Source: Butyrivibrio sp. INlla18 (GTDB taxonomy: Bacteria; Bacillota; Clostridia; Lachnospirales; Lachnospiraceae). Taken from it: DNA of 64,000 nt. The translations under genes were made by a program, and so were the position numbers. The notes beneath the pieces were generated by a model that saw nothing but the letters and a program-made list of their open reading frames with translations, ran no database searches and was not told where the DNA came from. The DNA is taken from NCBI RefSeq assembly GCF_900103635.1, contig NZ_FMXK01000007.1:1-64000 (forward strand), written 5' to 3'. Positions 1 to 7,058 of the stretch are shown one piece after another (the first letter of the stretch is position 1; every line of letters starts with the position of its first letter).

Positions 1-60
1 AAGAATAGAAATGAATCCAGAGGCTACTGGCCTTGAATAAAGTGCGCCAAGCGCACAAAT

Positions 61-194
61 ATCCTTGATCTGCTTGACTACAGAATATCTGCCATGGAAT
101 GTCTGTCAACCCCGCAGCCGCTTCGCGGTGCGCATAGCGCAGGGTTGACTGGCATTCCATGACAGATAAAGTAGTCATTAAGCAGACCAAGGAT
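61..194. repeat. Structured dispersed element, copy 1 of 3 (about 130 bp)
   Basis: The ends are inverted: ATCCTTG plus TCTGCTT and ACTAC at 61-81 pair with GTAGT, AAGCAGA and CAAGGAT at 171-194. Inside, ATCTGCCATGGAATG (87-101) pairs with the arm at 153-167, GTCAACCC pairs with GGGTTGAC, and the core GCCGC..GCGGTGCGC..GCGCA (116-141) can form two small hairpins. The same core and arm layout recurs at 14661 and 33859 with different arm bases. A small hairpin GTGCGC-caa-GCGCAC (42-56) lies just upstream. Function is unknown; it could be a structured RNA or a non-autonomous mobile repeat. Confidence 0.85.
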
Positions 195-198
195 TATA

Positions 199-218
199 GT
201 GACAGTTCAAACTGTCAC
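199..218. repeat. Perfect 9 bp inverted repeat
   Basis: GTGACAGTT and AACTGTCAC are separated by two bases, directly after structured element copy 1. No T-run follows on either strand, so it is not a clear terminator. It may be an operator or part of the repeat module. Confidence 0.5.
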
Positions 219-250
219 CATTTCCAAATCTATATGATTTCAGCATCTAA

Positions 251-285
251 AAAGGTGACCACCTCTAATGAAGTGATCACCTTTT
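251..285 (-). terminator. Probable terminator of the nuclease-like gene
   Basis: AAAGGTGA-CAC pairs with GTG-TCACCTTT across an 11 base loop, and on the minus strand a T-run follows. It lies about 110 bp past the stop codon of the gene at 395-1234. Confidence 0.65.
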
Positions 286-394
286 CTCTTGACTTGTTTT
301 GTTTATTTGGCCTATCTACTTGACAGACCCCTGTTCAAAACTTATGCTTCTTTTTATTTTGTTACATTGCTATGAGCCTTAGCTGAATAGCTTG

Positions 395-1234
395 TCATTC
401 AAGAAATGCTTTTATCTTCATTTTCACAAGCCTGACATCTAGCGGTTTTTCTCTTGTTTCCATTGTTATGATCAGGTTGTCTCCTAGTATTAGCCCATGC
501 TTTTCATATTCAATAATCTTGCTAAAATTCTTTGTCGCATAACTGTCATCATCAACTAGCCCTAAGTGTTCCCAATATACTGTTTTTCCATTTTTGACTT
601 TCAAGATTGCAAAATCTGGATAGATCTTTTTGGAATACTTGAGGCCATATTCGCCAGTATATCTAGCATTATCTATATTCAATTCAAAGCATGGTTCATA
701 CTGATAAGGAATGTGATAGTCATAGAACATATCTGCAAGTATCTTTTCTGACTTAGACCTTACAAGTTCTCCTCTTTTAGTTGTTACAGTTGCATCCTTC
801 TGAAAAGGATTCTTATCTCCCGGATGTTCTGCGTACCATTTTTCAATTATCATTTCCTTTGTTGGAATTATTGGGTCTATCAGATTTTTGCGACCCACAT
901 GAAGTTTCTCATAGATAGCCTCGATGTTATTCACATCATAGCTTGTTAGGAATTTCTGAAGTCTCTTACTTGATTGCTCTAATTCTCTTTTGATCTTTTG
1001 AACATACTCTTTTTGCACTAAAGCTTTTATCTTATCTTTTTCACTTGTCGGAATATATCGCTCTTTCTCATCTCCTGCTGCCCGGAAGTGATATTGCGGA
1101 TGTCCATGGCTAGAGCAAACTCTAAGTTTTCCCTCTTCTAGGTCTTTCGATTTTTTGAGTCTGTTATCCACCTCTTTTAGTAGCTGATTGATTTCAGCCA
1201 ATTGTTTCGTTAGTTCTTTTCTGTAGTCTACCAA
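395..1234 (-). CDS. PD-(D/E)XK-superfamily-like protein of unknown function (array-linked paralogue 1)
   Basis: An N-terminal helical region (first 40 residues of this start, likely coiled coil) is followed by a GKLRVCSS...PQYHF patch and a C-terminal domain resembling a restriction-endonuclease fold. That domain has E (in VRSKSE), D (in IYPDF) and E-H (in VYWEHLG), which is E163, D207, E222 and H223 from the chosen start. The usual catalytic Lys is His here, so activity is uncertain. The protein is collinear with the one encoded at 49389-50267 and shares VRSK, YPDF, WEH-G, NLI-T-ET and PLD-R. An ATG at 1318 would add 28 residues, but it has no ribosome site and would read through two degenerate array words. 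TTG at 1234 has GAGGAAAACAT before it, so I prefer TTG. The function is not recognised; nuclease activity is inferred from motifs only. Confidence 0.75.
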   Translation of the reverse strand: MVDYRKELTKQLAEINQLLKEVDNRLKKSKDLEEGKLRVCSSHGHPQYHFRAAGDEKERYIPTSEKDKIKALVQKEYVQKIKRELEQSSKRLQKFLTSYDVNNIEAIYEKLHVGRKNLIDPIIPTKEMIIEKWYAEHPGDKNPFQKDATVTTKRGELVRSKSEKILADMFYDYHIPYQYEPCFELNIDNARYTGEYGLKYSKKIYPDFAILKVKNGKTVYWEHLGLVDDDSYATKNFSKIIEYEKHGLILGDNLIITMETREKPLDVRLVKMKIKAFLE

Positions 1235-1270
1235 ATGTTTTCCTCGATTCTTATAATTTATTATATACCC

Positions 1271-1695
1271 CAAATTACGCAAGAATATGGATATCTCAAT
1301 ATACAGGCGTAATGTCATGGCTTGCTTTTACTTATTATGTCCAAAACTAGCTTAATAGACGTAATCTTCCGCTTGGCTTGACGTCTTTTATTCAAAAACT
1401 TGAACATAGACGTAATTTCTAGTCCTTTCTTACGTCTAATATTTCAAACTAGCATTGTAGACGTAATATCTCATTTTTATTTACGTCTACTATCCACGTT
1501 CAAAATGTAGCGACGTAAATGTGCCTACAGCCACTACGTCTACAAGTCAAGACTGCCTCAACAGACGTAATCACACCTGTATTCACTACGTCCATAACGC
1601 CAAAACGCCCTCACAGACGTAACGCCTTTCAAAGAACTACTTCAAATACTCAAAACATGGATTTCCGACGTAATTACTGGAATCAGTTTACGTCT
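1271..1695. repeat. Array A: alternating GACGTAA / TTACGTC words, period about 52 bp
   Basis: Forward words (A)GACGTAA(T) start near 1307 (degenerate), 1358, 1409, 1460, 1512, 1564, 1616 and 1667, so spacings are 51-53. Inverted words (TT)ACGTC(T) have their ACGTC at 1277 (degenerate), 1330 (degenerate), 1381, 1432, 1483, 1536, 1588, 1640 (degenerate) and 1690. Each unit is word, 13-15 base interval, inverted word, 20-21 base interval. The intervals all differ in sequence. The array lies directly upstream of the nuclease-like gene and ends about 50 bp from tRNA-Pro. It is not a CRISPR: the repeats are too short and alternate in strand. Confidence 0.9.
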
Positions 1696-1720
1696 GTTTT
1701 GAACAAACAAGAAAAAATGA

Positions 1721-1737
1721 GCCCGCTTATAGCGGGC
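1721..1737 (-). terminator. Terminator after tRNA-Pro
   Basis: GCCCGCT-TAT-AGCGGGC forms a GC-rich hairpin, and the minus strand then reads TCATTTTTTC. It sits 11 bp beyond the 3' end of the tRNA. Confidence 0.8.
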
Positions 1738-1747
1738 CAAAATGCAA

Positions 1748-1820
1748 TCGGAGTGACGTGATTCGAACACGCGGCCCCTACCTCCCTAAGATAGTGCTCT
1801 ACCAACTGAGCCACACCCCG
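1748..1820 (-). tRNA. tRNA-Pro, anticodon AGG
   Basis: The 73 base cloverleaf folds completely: acceptor CGGGGUG/CACUCCG with discriminator A, D stem GCUC/GAGC, anticodon stem CUAUC/GGUAG, T stem GCGUG/CACGU and loop UUCGAAU. The anticodon loop is UUAGGGA, giving AGG with G37, as expected for proline; C1-G72 and A73 also fit Pro. CCA is not encoded. An A34 proline tRNA would normally need deamination to inosine. The 3' end faces array A and the nuclease-like gene. Confidence 0.95.
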
Positions 1821-1868
1821 ACGACGTTCTCCATTATATAACGCGGCGTCTACAAAATCAACAACAAA

Positions 1869-3440
1869 TCAGTGCAGATCCCAGAACATGTACACGATCA
1901 TAGAGCAGATAAGTGTCATGGCCATGGCGAAGTTTGTGATGTATTTGATCCAGCGGGTAAACATGCCATCAAAGCCTTCGTTAACTACTACAAATCCAAG
2001 TGATGTAAACACCAGTGAAGCAGTCATGTACCTAAAATCACTGCTGCAAGTATATGGGTACTTGAATACATATAGTCCAAAGCTAACAAGCATAAAGATA
2101 TAAGTAAATAGTAAGAACGTTGTCTTAAGTCTCATGCTCTGATTCTGCCTGAGCTTAATGAAGTAGCTAACAATAAAGACTACAGTTGTAACTGTAGCAA
2201 GCAGAATTGATGCCACATAGGCTATCTGAGCAAATGAAAGAAGATAGTCATTTATCTCTGTTGGGAATGCCTCAGCAAAAAGTCCTGTCTGGAAAAGAAT
2301 TACCCATGTATTGTGGATAGCCTTGGCACTTAATGGGTGGAATGGGAATTCCACGTGGAGATCCCAGATCGATGGAATTCCAATAATTGACCAAACTGAG
2401 TAATCACCTGTAAACATCACAGACTCGTTAGGAATAAGAGCTGGTGATGGGATTCCTGGCTTCTCGCCAAAGAGCAGGATATTTCTAACAATATAAGCAA
2501 GTCCAATAGGAATTGCTATGACCGCAAAGATCACGTACTGAATGAGGCAATCTCTAAGCTCGATAAGGTTGCCATCCTTGATGCAGTAGATAAGGTAGCA
2601 CAAGAAAACAAGCGCAATTGAAAAGGCGCAGATAGCTGTATTTAGCTTACTGAGCATTCCAAAGCCAAGAGAAAGTGCAATAAGTATGATGTTTAAGTAG
2701 CTCTTTTTCCTGATCCATGCAAGAGTTCTCCAGATAGTTGTAAGGAGAAGCAAAAGAGCTAAGATATCGTTATTAACTGATCCAGCAAGCACCATCATTC
2801 TAGGATGGAAAGCAAAGAGCATAAGTCCATATAAAAGATGCTTTTCTTTGACGCCGCTCTCTTCAAGGATATGAAGCATAACTACCATGCAAAGAGCTGA
2901 ATAGATAAGTGTTGGAACCTGAAGATTCTCAAAAGCAAGCGCTTCAGGAACTCCAATAAATCTCTGAATAGTAAGCCACACAGCTTCTATGATGTGATGA
3001 AGAGGTGGATGATAGTATCCAAAGTGATCGTATGGATCCATATCTGGCAAATGGAAAAACTTGTAAATGTACTCGATATAACCAATATGACCATTATTGA
3101 TGTCAGGAGTTCCAAATCCGGTAAATACTCCTCCATCATTTTGAAGTGTCCAGATATTCATGAAAAGAACATAAAACATCCTTACAAGTGTGCCAAAAGC
3201 CACAGTCCATATAATCTTCTTTTCAGTAGAAAGAAGTCCTGCAAGATACTCTCTATAGCAAAGTCCAACAGAACCAAGGGAAATGGCAAAGAACAAAACT
3301 ATCTGGAGCTGTCTGTCTGCTCCTGCCTCTACTGAAGTATAGGTATTTCCCTGTAATATAGTAGTTATTATAGCCATTATGAAAATGGCAATAACTGACT
3401 TGATATATACGCTTTTATTTAAACTATTTTCCATGATCAT
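1869..3440 (-). CDS. GT-C type membrane glycosyltransferase (GT39/ArnT-like)
   Basis: A 523-residue polytopic protein with about ten or more hydrophobic segments. After the first transmembrane helices comes an extracytoplasmic loop with acidic QNDGG and a YHPPLHH motif, then NND and SKLN patches, the layout of polyprenyl-phosphate-sugar-dependent GT-C transferases (PMT_2/GT39). It probably moves a sugar from a lipid carrier to a surface polymer or protein outside the membrane; donor and acceptor are unknown. The start overlaps the stop of the upstream sugar-binding lipoprotein gene by four bases (ATGA), so the two are translationally coupled. The family call rests on topology and short motifs. 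Confidence 0.75.
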   Translation of the reverse strand: MIMENSLNKSVYIKSVIAIFIMAIITTILQGNTYTSVEAGADRQLQIVLFFAISLGSVGLCYREYLAGLLSTEKKIIWTVAFGTLVRMFYVLFMNIWTLQNDGGVFTGFGTPDINNGHIGYIEYIYKFFHLPDMDPYDHFGYYHPPLHHIIEAVWLTIQRFIGVPEALAFENLQVPTLIYSALCMVVMLHILEESGVKEKHLLYGLMLFAFHPRMMVLAGSVNNDILALLLLLTTIWRTLAWIRKKSYLNIILIALSLGFGMLSKLNTAICAFSIALVFLCYLIYCIKDGNLIELRDCLIQYVIFAVIAIPIGLAYIVRNILLFGEKPGIPSPALIPNESVMFTGDYSVWSIIGIPSIWDLHVEFPFHPLSAKAIHNTWVILFQTGLFAEAFPTEINDYLLSFAQIAYVASILLATVTTVVFIVSYFIKLRQNQSMRLKTTFLLFTYIFMLVSFGLYVFKYPYTCSSDFRYMTASLVFTSLGFVVVNEGFDGMFTRWIKYITNFAMAMTLICSMIVYMFWDLH

Positions 3441-4489
3441 TCCTTTATTTCTTCTAAGATCTTAGCAGCATTTTCAGCTGTTACTTTTATATAACGGCAG
3501 GCTATATAGTGATCATTTTTTTCACCAGACACAAACTTCTCTGCCGCCTCAGCTGCAGATATTGCCTGCTGAGAAAAGTCATTAAAGACTGTTCCTGTAA
3601 GCTTGCCATCAATAACGCTCTGTAGTGCTTCTTCAAGGCCATCTACACCAACAACGAAGATATCCTTACCAACTTTTTTATCTGAATTTTTTAATGCATC
3701 AATTACTCCAAGAGCCATGGCATCATTATTGCAAAATACAACCTCTACATGGCTACCTTCTGCAATGGCCTTACTCATTATCTGATTGGCTGTATCTCTA
3801 TGGAAATTGCCAATCTCATCACTGACACATTCTAGCTTGATCCCTGCGTCTGAAAGCATCTTAACTGAATACTCCGTGCGGATCTGTGTATCTACGTTTT
3901 CCGGGTCACCTTCTATCATCATGTACTGGATAATGCCGTCGCCATTTGTATCGACTACATCCATTCCAAGGTCAGAGATTATCTCACCCTGATACATTCC
4001 GGACTGTCTGGCATCGCATCCGATATAGGTCACATCCCATTCATTCTCTTCCCATCTAGCTTCGTCTGTAGCAGTTGGTTCACGGTTGATATAAATAAGT
4101 GGAACTCCTGCCTCAACGGCTATATCTGTAATAGCCTCTGCTGATGCACTGCTGACAGGATTGACTATAAGGACATCTGCTCCTTCATCGATCAACCTGC
4201 GAACCTGAGTAATCTGCAAGTCAGGATCATTGAAGCTATCAAAAAAGGTTATGTTATCCTTTGAAAAACCTGAATCCTCAAGAGCCTTTCCAAGTTCCTC
4301 ACGATAAAGACTCATGAATGTATCCGAAAACTGATATATGCATACGCCAACTTTTTTATCAGCTATATTTACGCTCTCTTCTGTAGCTGATCTTTCAACC
4401 CCATTCTGATCGTATCCTTTATCACAACCAGCTAGTACCGTGGCCGACAAAACAAATACGGCCAGTAAACTAACCAATGATCTTTTCAT
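3437..4489 (-). CDS. Galactose/glucose-type periplasmic-binding lipoprotein (MglB-like)
   Basis: The mature start is at ATG 4489, behind AGGAAAATT, giving 350 residues; a longer in-frame reading to 4579 lacks a ribosome site. The N-terminus MKRSLVSL ends in a lipobox (VLAGC), so the protein is a membrane-anchored lipoprotein. It is a type 1 periplasmic binding fold, with FDSFNDPD, NPVSS, the calcium-loop-like DTNGDG, EGDPEN, FCNNDAMALG and VGVDG, all typical of D-galactose/glucose binding proteins. No transporter ATPase or permease lies beside it; instead it is coupled to a membrane glycosyltransferase. It may therefore act as a sugar sensor or serve a transporter encoded elsewhere. Confidence 0.88.
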   Translation of the reverse strand: MKRSLVSLLAVFVLSATVLAGCDKGYDQNGVERSATEESVNIADKKVGVCIYQFSDTFMSLYREELGKALEDSGFSKDNITFFDSFNDPDLQITQVRRLIDEGADVLIVNPVSSASAEAITDIAVEAGVPLIYINREPTATDEARWEENEWDVTYIGCDARQSGMYQGEIISDLGMDVVDTNGDGIIQYMMIEGDPENVDTQIRTEYSVKMLSDAGIKLECVSDEIGNFHRDTANQIMSKAIAEGSHVEVVFCNNDAMALGVIDALKNSDKKVGKDIFVVGVDGLEEALQSVIDGKLTGTVFNDFSQQAISAAEAAEKFVSGEKNDHYIACRYIKVTAENAAKILEEIKE

Positions 4490-4520
4490 AATTTTCCTCC
4501 CACAATTGAACACCGGGAAT

Positions 4521-4540
4521 ATTATATCATAAATCGTCAA
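4521..4540 (-). promoter_or_regulatory. Likely extended -10 promoter for the MglB-like gene
   Basis: The minus strand reads TGATATAAT, an extended -10, about 35 bp upstream of the start codon. A TTGACG lies too close (8 bp) to serve as its -35. Confidence 0.5.
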
Positions 4541-4584
4541 CAGATCATTGAATTTGAAATTCTCAGTAAAAAAGTTCAAAAAAA

Positions 4585-4606
4585 GTAGGGCTCATTCAAG
4601 CCCTAC
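4585..4606 (-). terminator. Terminator enclosing the stop codon of the 137-residue gene
   Basis: GTAGGGCT and AGCCCTAC pair around a six base loop, followed on the minus strand by ACTTTTTTT. The stop codon at 4592-4594 lies in the hairpin, so the last codons form one stem arm. Confidence 0.85.
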
Positions 4607-5005
4607 AGATCCATCCGAATATGTGATGACCCAATAACCTTTTCCTGTACCGCAGTCCTCATGATATGTTTTATCTACTACCACCTTTTCTTCTGCCTCA
4701 GGTTCTGGTGTTTCAGTTTCAGTCTCTGACTTAGTATCAGGTGCAACTTCCTCAACTGGTTTGGTATCAGGTACTGTCTCAACTACTTCAGTGCTTGGAG
4801 CTGGTGCATCTTCACTTGTGCTACTATGAGCAGCCTGTACTTTGGCGTCTTCAACCGCTTCCTGTTGCTCATAGCTCTTTTCCTCTACCATCCCACCAAG
4901 GGTCTTCCTATATCCAGGGCTATTGGCGTACAGCACCAGGTTGAAGATGAAGATACCAAGCACCGTACCCACAAAGATCATGGCTATTTTTACAAATTTC
5001 CTCAT
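4592..5005 (-). CDS. Small single-pass membrane protein with acidic Pro/Glu/Thr-rich region
   Basis: The 137 residues open with MRKFVK and a hydrophobic helix (about 6-26), then a low-complexity stretch rich in E, T, P and D with repeated PDTK/VE patterns, and a short C-terminal segment (TYHEDCGTGKGYWVITYSDGS). The C-terminal piece resembles short repeats seen in Gram-positive surface proteins, but no family is recognised. It lies 12 bp after the transglutaminase-like gene, so it is likely cotranscribed and then terminated by the hairpin at 4585-4606. It is probably exposed outside the membrane. Function unknown. Confidence 0.7.
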   Translation of the reverse strand: MRKFVKIAMIFVGTVLGIFIFNLVLYANSPGYRKTLGGMVEEKSYEQQEAVEDAKVQAAHSSTSEDAPAPSTEVVETVPDTKPVEEVAPDTKSETETETPEPEAEEKVVVDKTYHEDCGTGKGYWVITYSDGSVGLE

Positions 5006-5017
5006 GAATACTTCCTC

Positions 5018-5974
5018 TTAATAAAACACTGTGATACTTGCCTGCTTATCAATAGGCTTGGCAGGATATGTGTCATAGGTCTGCTTGTAATAGCCGCTCC
5101 CCTTGGCATCCTGCATTTCTGTATCAAAGATATACCATTTATCGCCAAGCTTAACTTCTGTCCATGCGTGTGGAGTCTTGCCGCCAAGAGCTGACTGAAC
5201 TGTTCCCGTGCACACTCTAGCCTCAAATCCCAGCCCCTTTGCCACGTAAGCGAAGGCTGCTGCATAGCCATAGCAATTAGCTTTTCCTGTTAAAAGAGCT
5301 TCTTTTGCATAGTTTTCTGTCCACAGGCCTACAGGTACATCGAGCTTTCTCTCGTAGACAATAGCATTTACTACGTAGTTAAAGCTTTTTTCAAGCTGCT
5401 GAACCTGAGTCATACTGCTGTCACAGCTTACTTCAAGTATAGAAGCCACCAGCTTCTTGATCTCTGTATCTGGCTCATAAAGGGTTCCGTCTGCTGCGCG
5501 CCACTTAACACCATATTCTGTGTGAATAAAATGATCCCCTGGAACTTCCCATTCCATAAGGTTATTGGCTGCCTGTGCTTCTACAACAGCTCTGATCTCT
5601 TCCTTTAGATCCTCAGCTACGCCGTTTAGAGCATAGTCTCCTATTGATGAAACTGTCTCAGGAATGTAAGCACTCTTAAGAGCTGCAGGAAAACAGATAA
5701 GTTCTGTCATGCTCTTGTTATAAAGGCAGTTGCTATAGGATGAGTAGAAATTATTTTTTTCACTGACTGTTATTGACTGAAGATGACCAAGTCCTCTGAA
5801 AGCGCTTGATGAGATATCTGTAACGTCGCTCCCAATGTGGATCTGTGTTATCTTGGTATTTCCTCTAAATGTAGTAGCGTCGATCTTAGTAGCTTTGCTT
5901 GCGCATGCATCTACAGGAAATGCGGCTGTAGTCAGTAAAAAGACAATTATTAAGGCTAATAGTTTTTTTCTCAT
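5018..5974 (-). CDS. Secreted transglutaminase-like protein with leucine-rich repeats
   Basis: 318 residues. A signal peptide (about 1-25) is followed by BspA-like leucine-rich repeats (ATTFRG, SSAFRGLGHLQSITV, IPETVSSIGDYAL; about 30-115). The C-terminal half is a transglutaminase-like domain with the expected triad: Cys in ANCYGYA, His in PHAWTEV and Asp in YIFDTE. Such proteins act outside the cell, often as wall-associated peptidases or crosslinkers; the substrate is unknown. It lies 4 bp after the 310-residue secreted protein gene and 12 bp before a small membrane protein gene, so these form one transcription unit. Confidence 0.8.
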   Translation of the reverse strand: MRKKLLALIIVFLLTTAAFPVDACASKATKIDATTFRGNTKITQIHIGSDVTDISSSAFRGLGHLQSITVSEKNNFYSSYSNCLYNKSMTELICFPAALKSAYIPETVSSIGDYALNGVAEDLKEEIRAVVEAQAANNLMEWEVPGDHFIHTEYGVKWRAADGTLYEPDTEIKKLVASILEVSCDSSMTQVQQLEKSFNYVVNAIVYERKLDVPVGLWTENYAKEALLTGKANCYGYAAAFAYVAKGLGFEARVCTGTVQSALGGKTPHAWTEVKLGDKWYIFDTEMQDAKGSGYYKQTYDTYPAKPIDKQASITVFY

Positions 5975-5978
5975 ATCG

Positions 5979-6911
5979 TTAATCTCTTGTTACTGGTCTC
6001 TGTGATGCTACTTCAAAGAGCTTTCTAACCTTTGCATAGGATACGGCGTCTTTTTCACTTCCGCCTTCGTTTGGATGCTTGCCATAACCAGCTGTAGCAG
6101 TGATAGCATCTGCATAACCTTCCTTGCCATCAACAATTACCTGACACCACTGATCATTCCATGTATTGGCATTCTTGTGAACCCATGTAATTCCAAGATA
6201 ATCAAGAACAAGTCCCAGGGCTCTTGTTGCGCCTGCGCATGAATACTCACCGCCAACAAATACGCCATAAGCTGTTCTGTAGATCTTGCCTTCTGTTGTA
6301 TATGTTCCAAGGTCGCAATATGCTCTGATAACGCCTGCAGCGTATGCTACCTTCTCAACATCTTTTATCTTGCTCTTACTTGATTTGGACTCTGATTTAG
6401 AATCTGACTTGGAGCTTGATTTAGAGCTTGATTTTGAGTTCTTAGAAGAGTCCTGTGCTTCTATCGCTGCATTTATTCCATCAGCGATCTGCTTGGCATA
6501 GCTTCTGGCAATAACTTCCTGCTCATAAGTCATTCCACCATTTCCGTGCTTGGCCTTAGGAATAACTACCACTGATTGATCGCCAGTAGGAACTACATAC
6601 TCTGTACTATCACCAATAAGTCTGTTGGCAACTCTCTTTTCTTTTTTACCAAAAATAGCATAATGCTCTATCAGCTTGTTACCATCTGCTCCATAGGCAT
6701 CACGAAGATCCTGATAGTTGAGGTAATAAAAAAGTGGATTATACTCAGCGCTATAATCTACGCCATTATATTTTCTTGTGGCTTTGGAAAGAGCTGTGTA
6801 AGGATCATCAGCAGCATGTACTGTCACAGCTTTGAAATCACAGATCGTAAGTAAACTTACGAACAATACTGTTAAAACCACGCATAATACTTTCTTTAAC
6901 ATAGCTTTCAT
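5979..6911 (-). CDS. Secreted transglutaminase-like cysteine protein with Ser/Lys linker
   Basis: I start at ATG 6911 (MKAMLKKVLC), behind GGAG; a longer reading to 7040 crosses the terminator of the preceding gene. A signal peptide ends near VHAAD. Next comes a motif common in Firmicute secreted proteins (NPLFYYLNYQDLRDAYG...HYAIFGKKE), a low-complexity linker of Ser and Lys (SKSSSKSSSK type), then a C-terminal domain with YSCAGATRALG, HKNANTWNDQWCQV and DGKEGYADA. That domain looks like a divergent transglutaminase-like fold with Cys, His and Asp. It is probably a surface enzyme. Substrate and exact family are unknown. Confidence 0.7.
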   Translation of the reverse strand: MKAMLKKVLCVVLTVLFVSLLTICDFKAVTVHAADDPYTALSKATRKYNGVDYSAEYNPLFYYLNYQDLRDAYGADGNKLIEHYAIFGKKEKRVANRLIGDSTEYVVPTGDQSVVVIPKAKHGNGGMTYEQEVIARSYAKQIADGINAAIEAQDSSKNSKSSSKSSSKSDSKSESKSSKSKIKDVEKVAYAAGVIRAYCDLGTYTTEGKIYRTAYGVFVGGEYSCAGATRALGLVLDYLGITWVHKNANTWNDQWCQVIVDGKEGYADAITATAGYGKHPNEGGSEKDAVSYAKVRKLFEVASQRPVTRD

Positions 6912-7027
6912 AACATCTATCTCCATCCCGCATTTAAAAATGCGCATAATGTACCTACATACACCTACTAAACATATCGGCATTAATACGCAATATTTAA
7001 CCTTTTTTGATATTTTTATGCAAAAAA

Positions 7028-7052
7028 ATCCCATATCCATGGGATATGGGAT
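7028..7052 (-). terminator. Terminator after the 607-residue surface protein gene
   Basis: ATCCCATATCC pairs perfectly with GGATATGGGAT around a three base loop, followed on the minus strand by TTTTTTT. It lies 7 bp past the stop codon at 7059. Confidence 0.92.
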
Positions 7053-7058
7053 GATTTC

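Noticed and set aside
61-194. MITE with target-site duplication
   Set aside because: No direct duplication is shared by the flanks of the three copies, so a simple transposon reading is not supported, though not excluded.
1235-1318. ATG start at 1318 for the nuclease-like gene
   Set aside because: There is no ribosome site, and the added codons overlap array words. TTG 1234 has a good site.
1271-1695. CRISPR array
   Set aside because: The conserved words are only 7-9 bases and alternate in orientation. No cas genes are in the window, and no leader is seen.
1271-1695. TIGR array of a TIGR-Tas system
   Set aside because: The dual-interval layout is reminiscent, but the adjacent protein shows no Nop domain, RuvC or HNH motif, and the intervals are longer and unequal.
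1519-1761. 80-residue plus-strand frame inside array A
   Set aside because: It is made of array units and runs into the tRNA terminator; no ribosome site.
4592-5271. Plus-strand and alternate minus frames over the surface protein genes
   Set aside because: They are shadows of the signal-peptide-bearing genes at 4592 and 5018 and lack ribosome sites.
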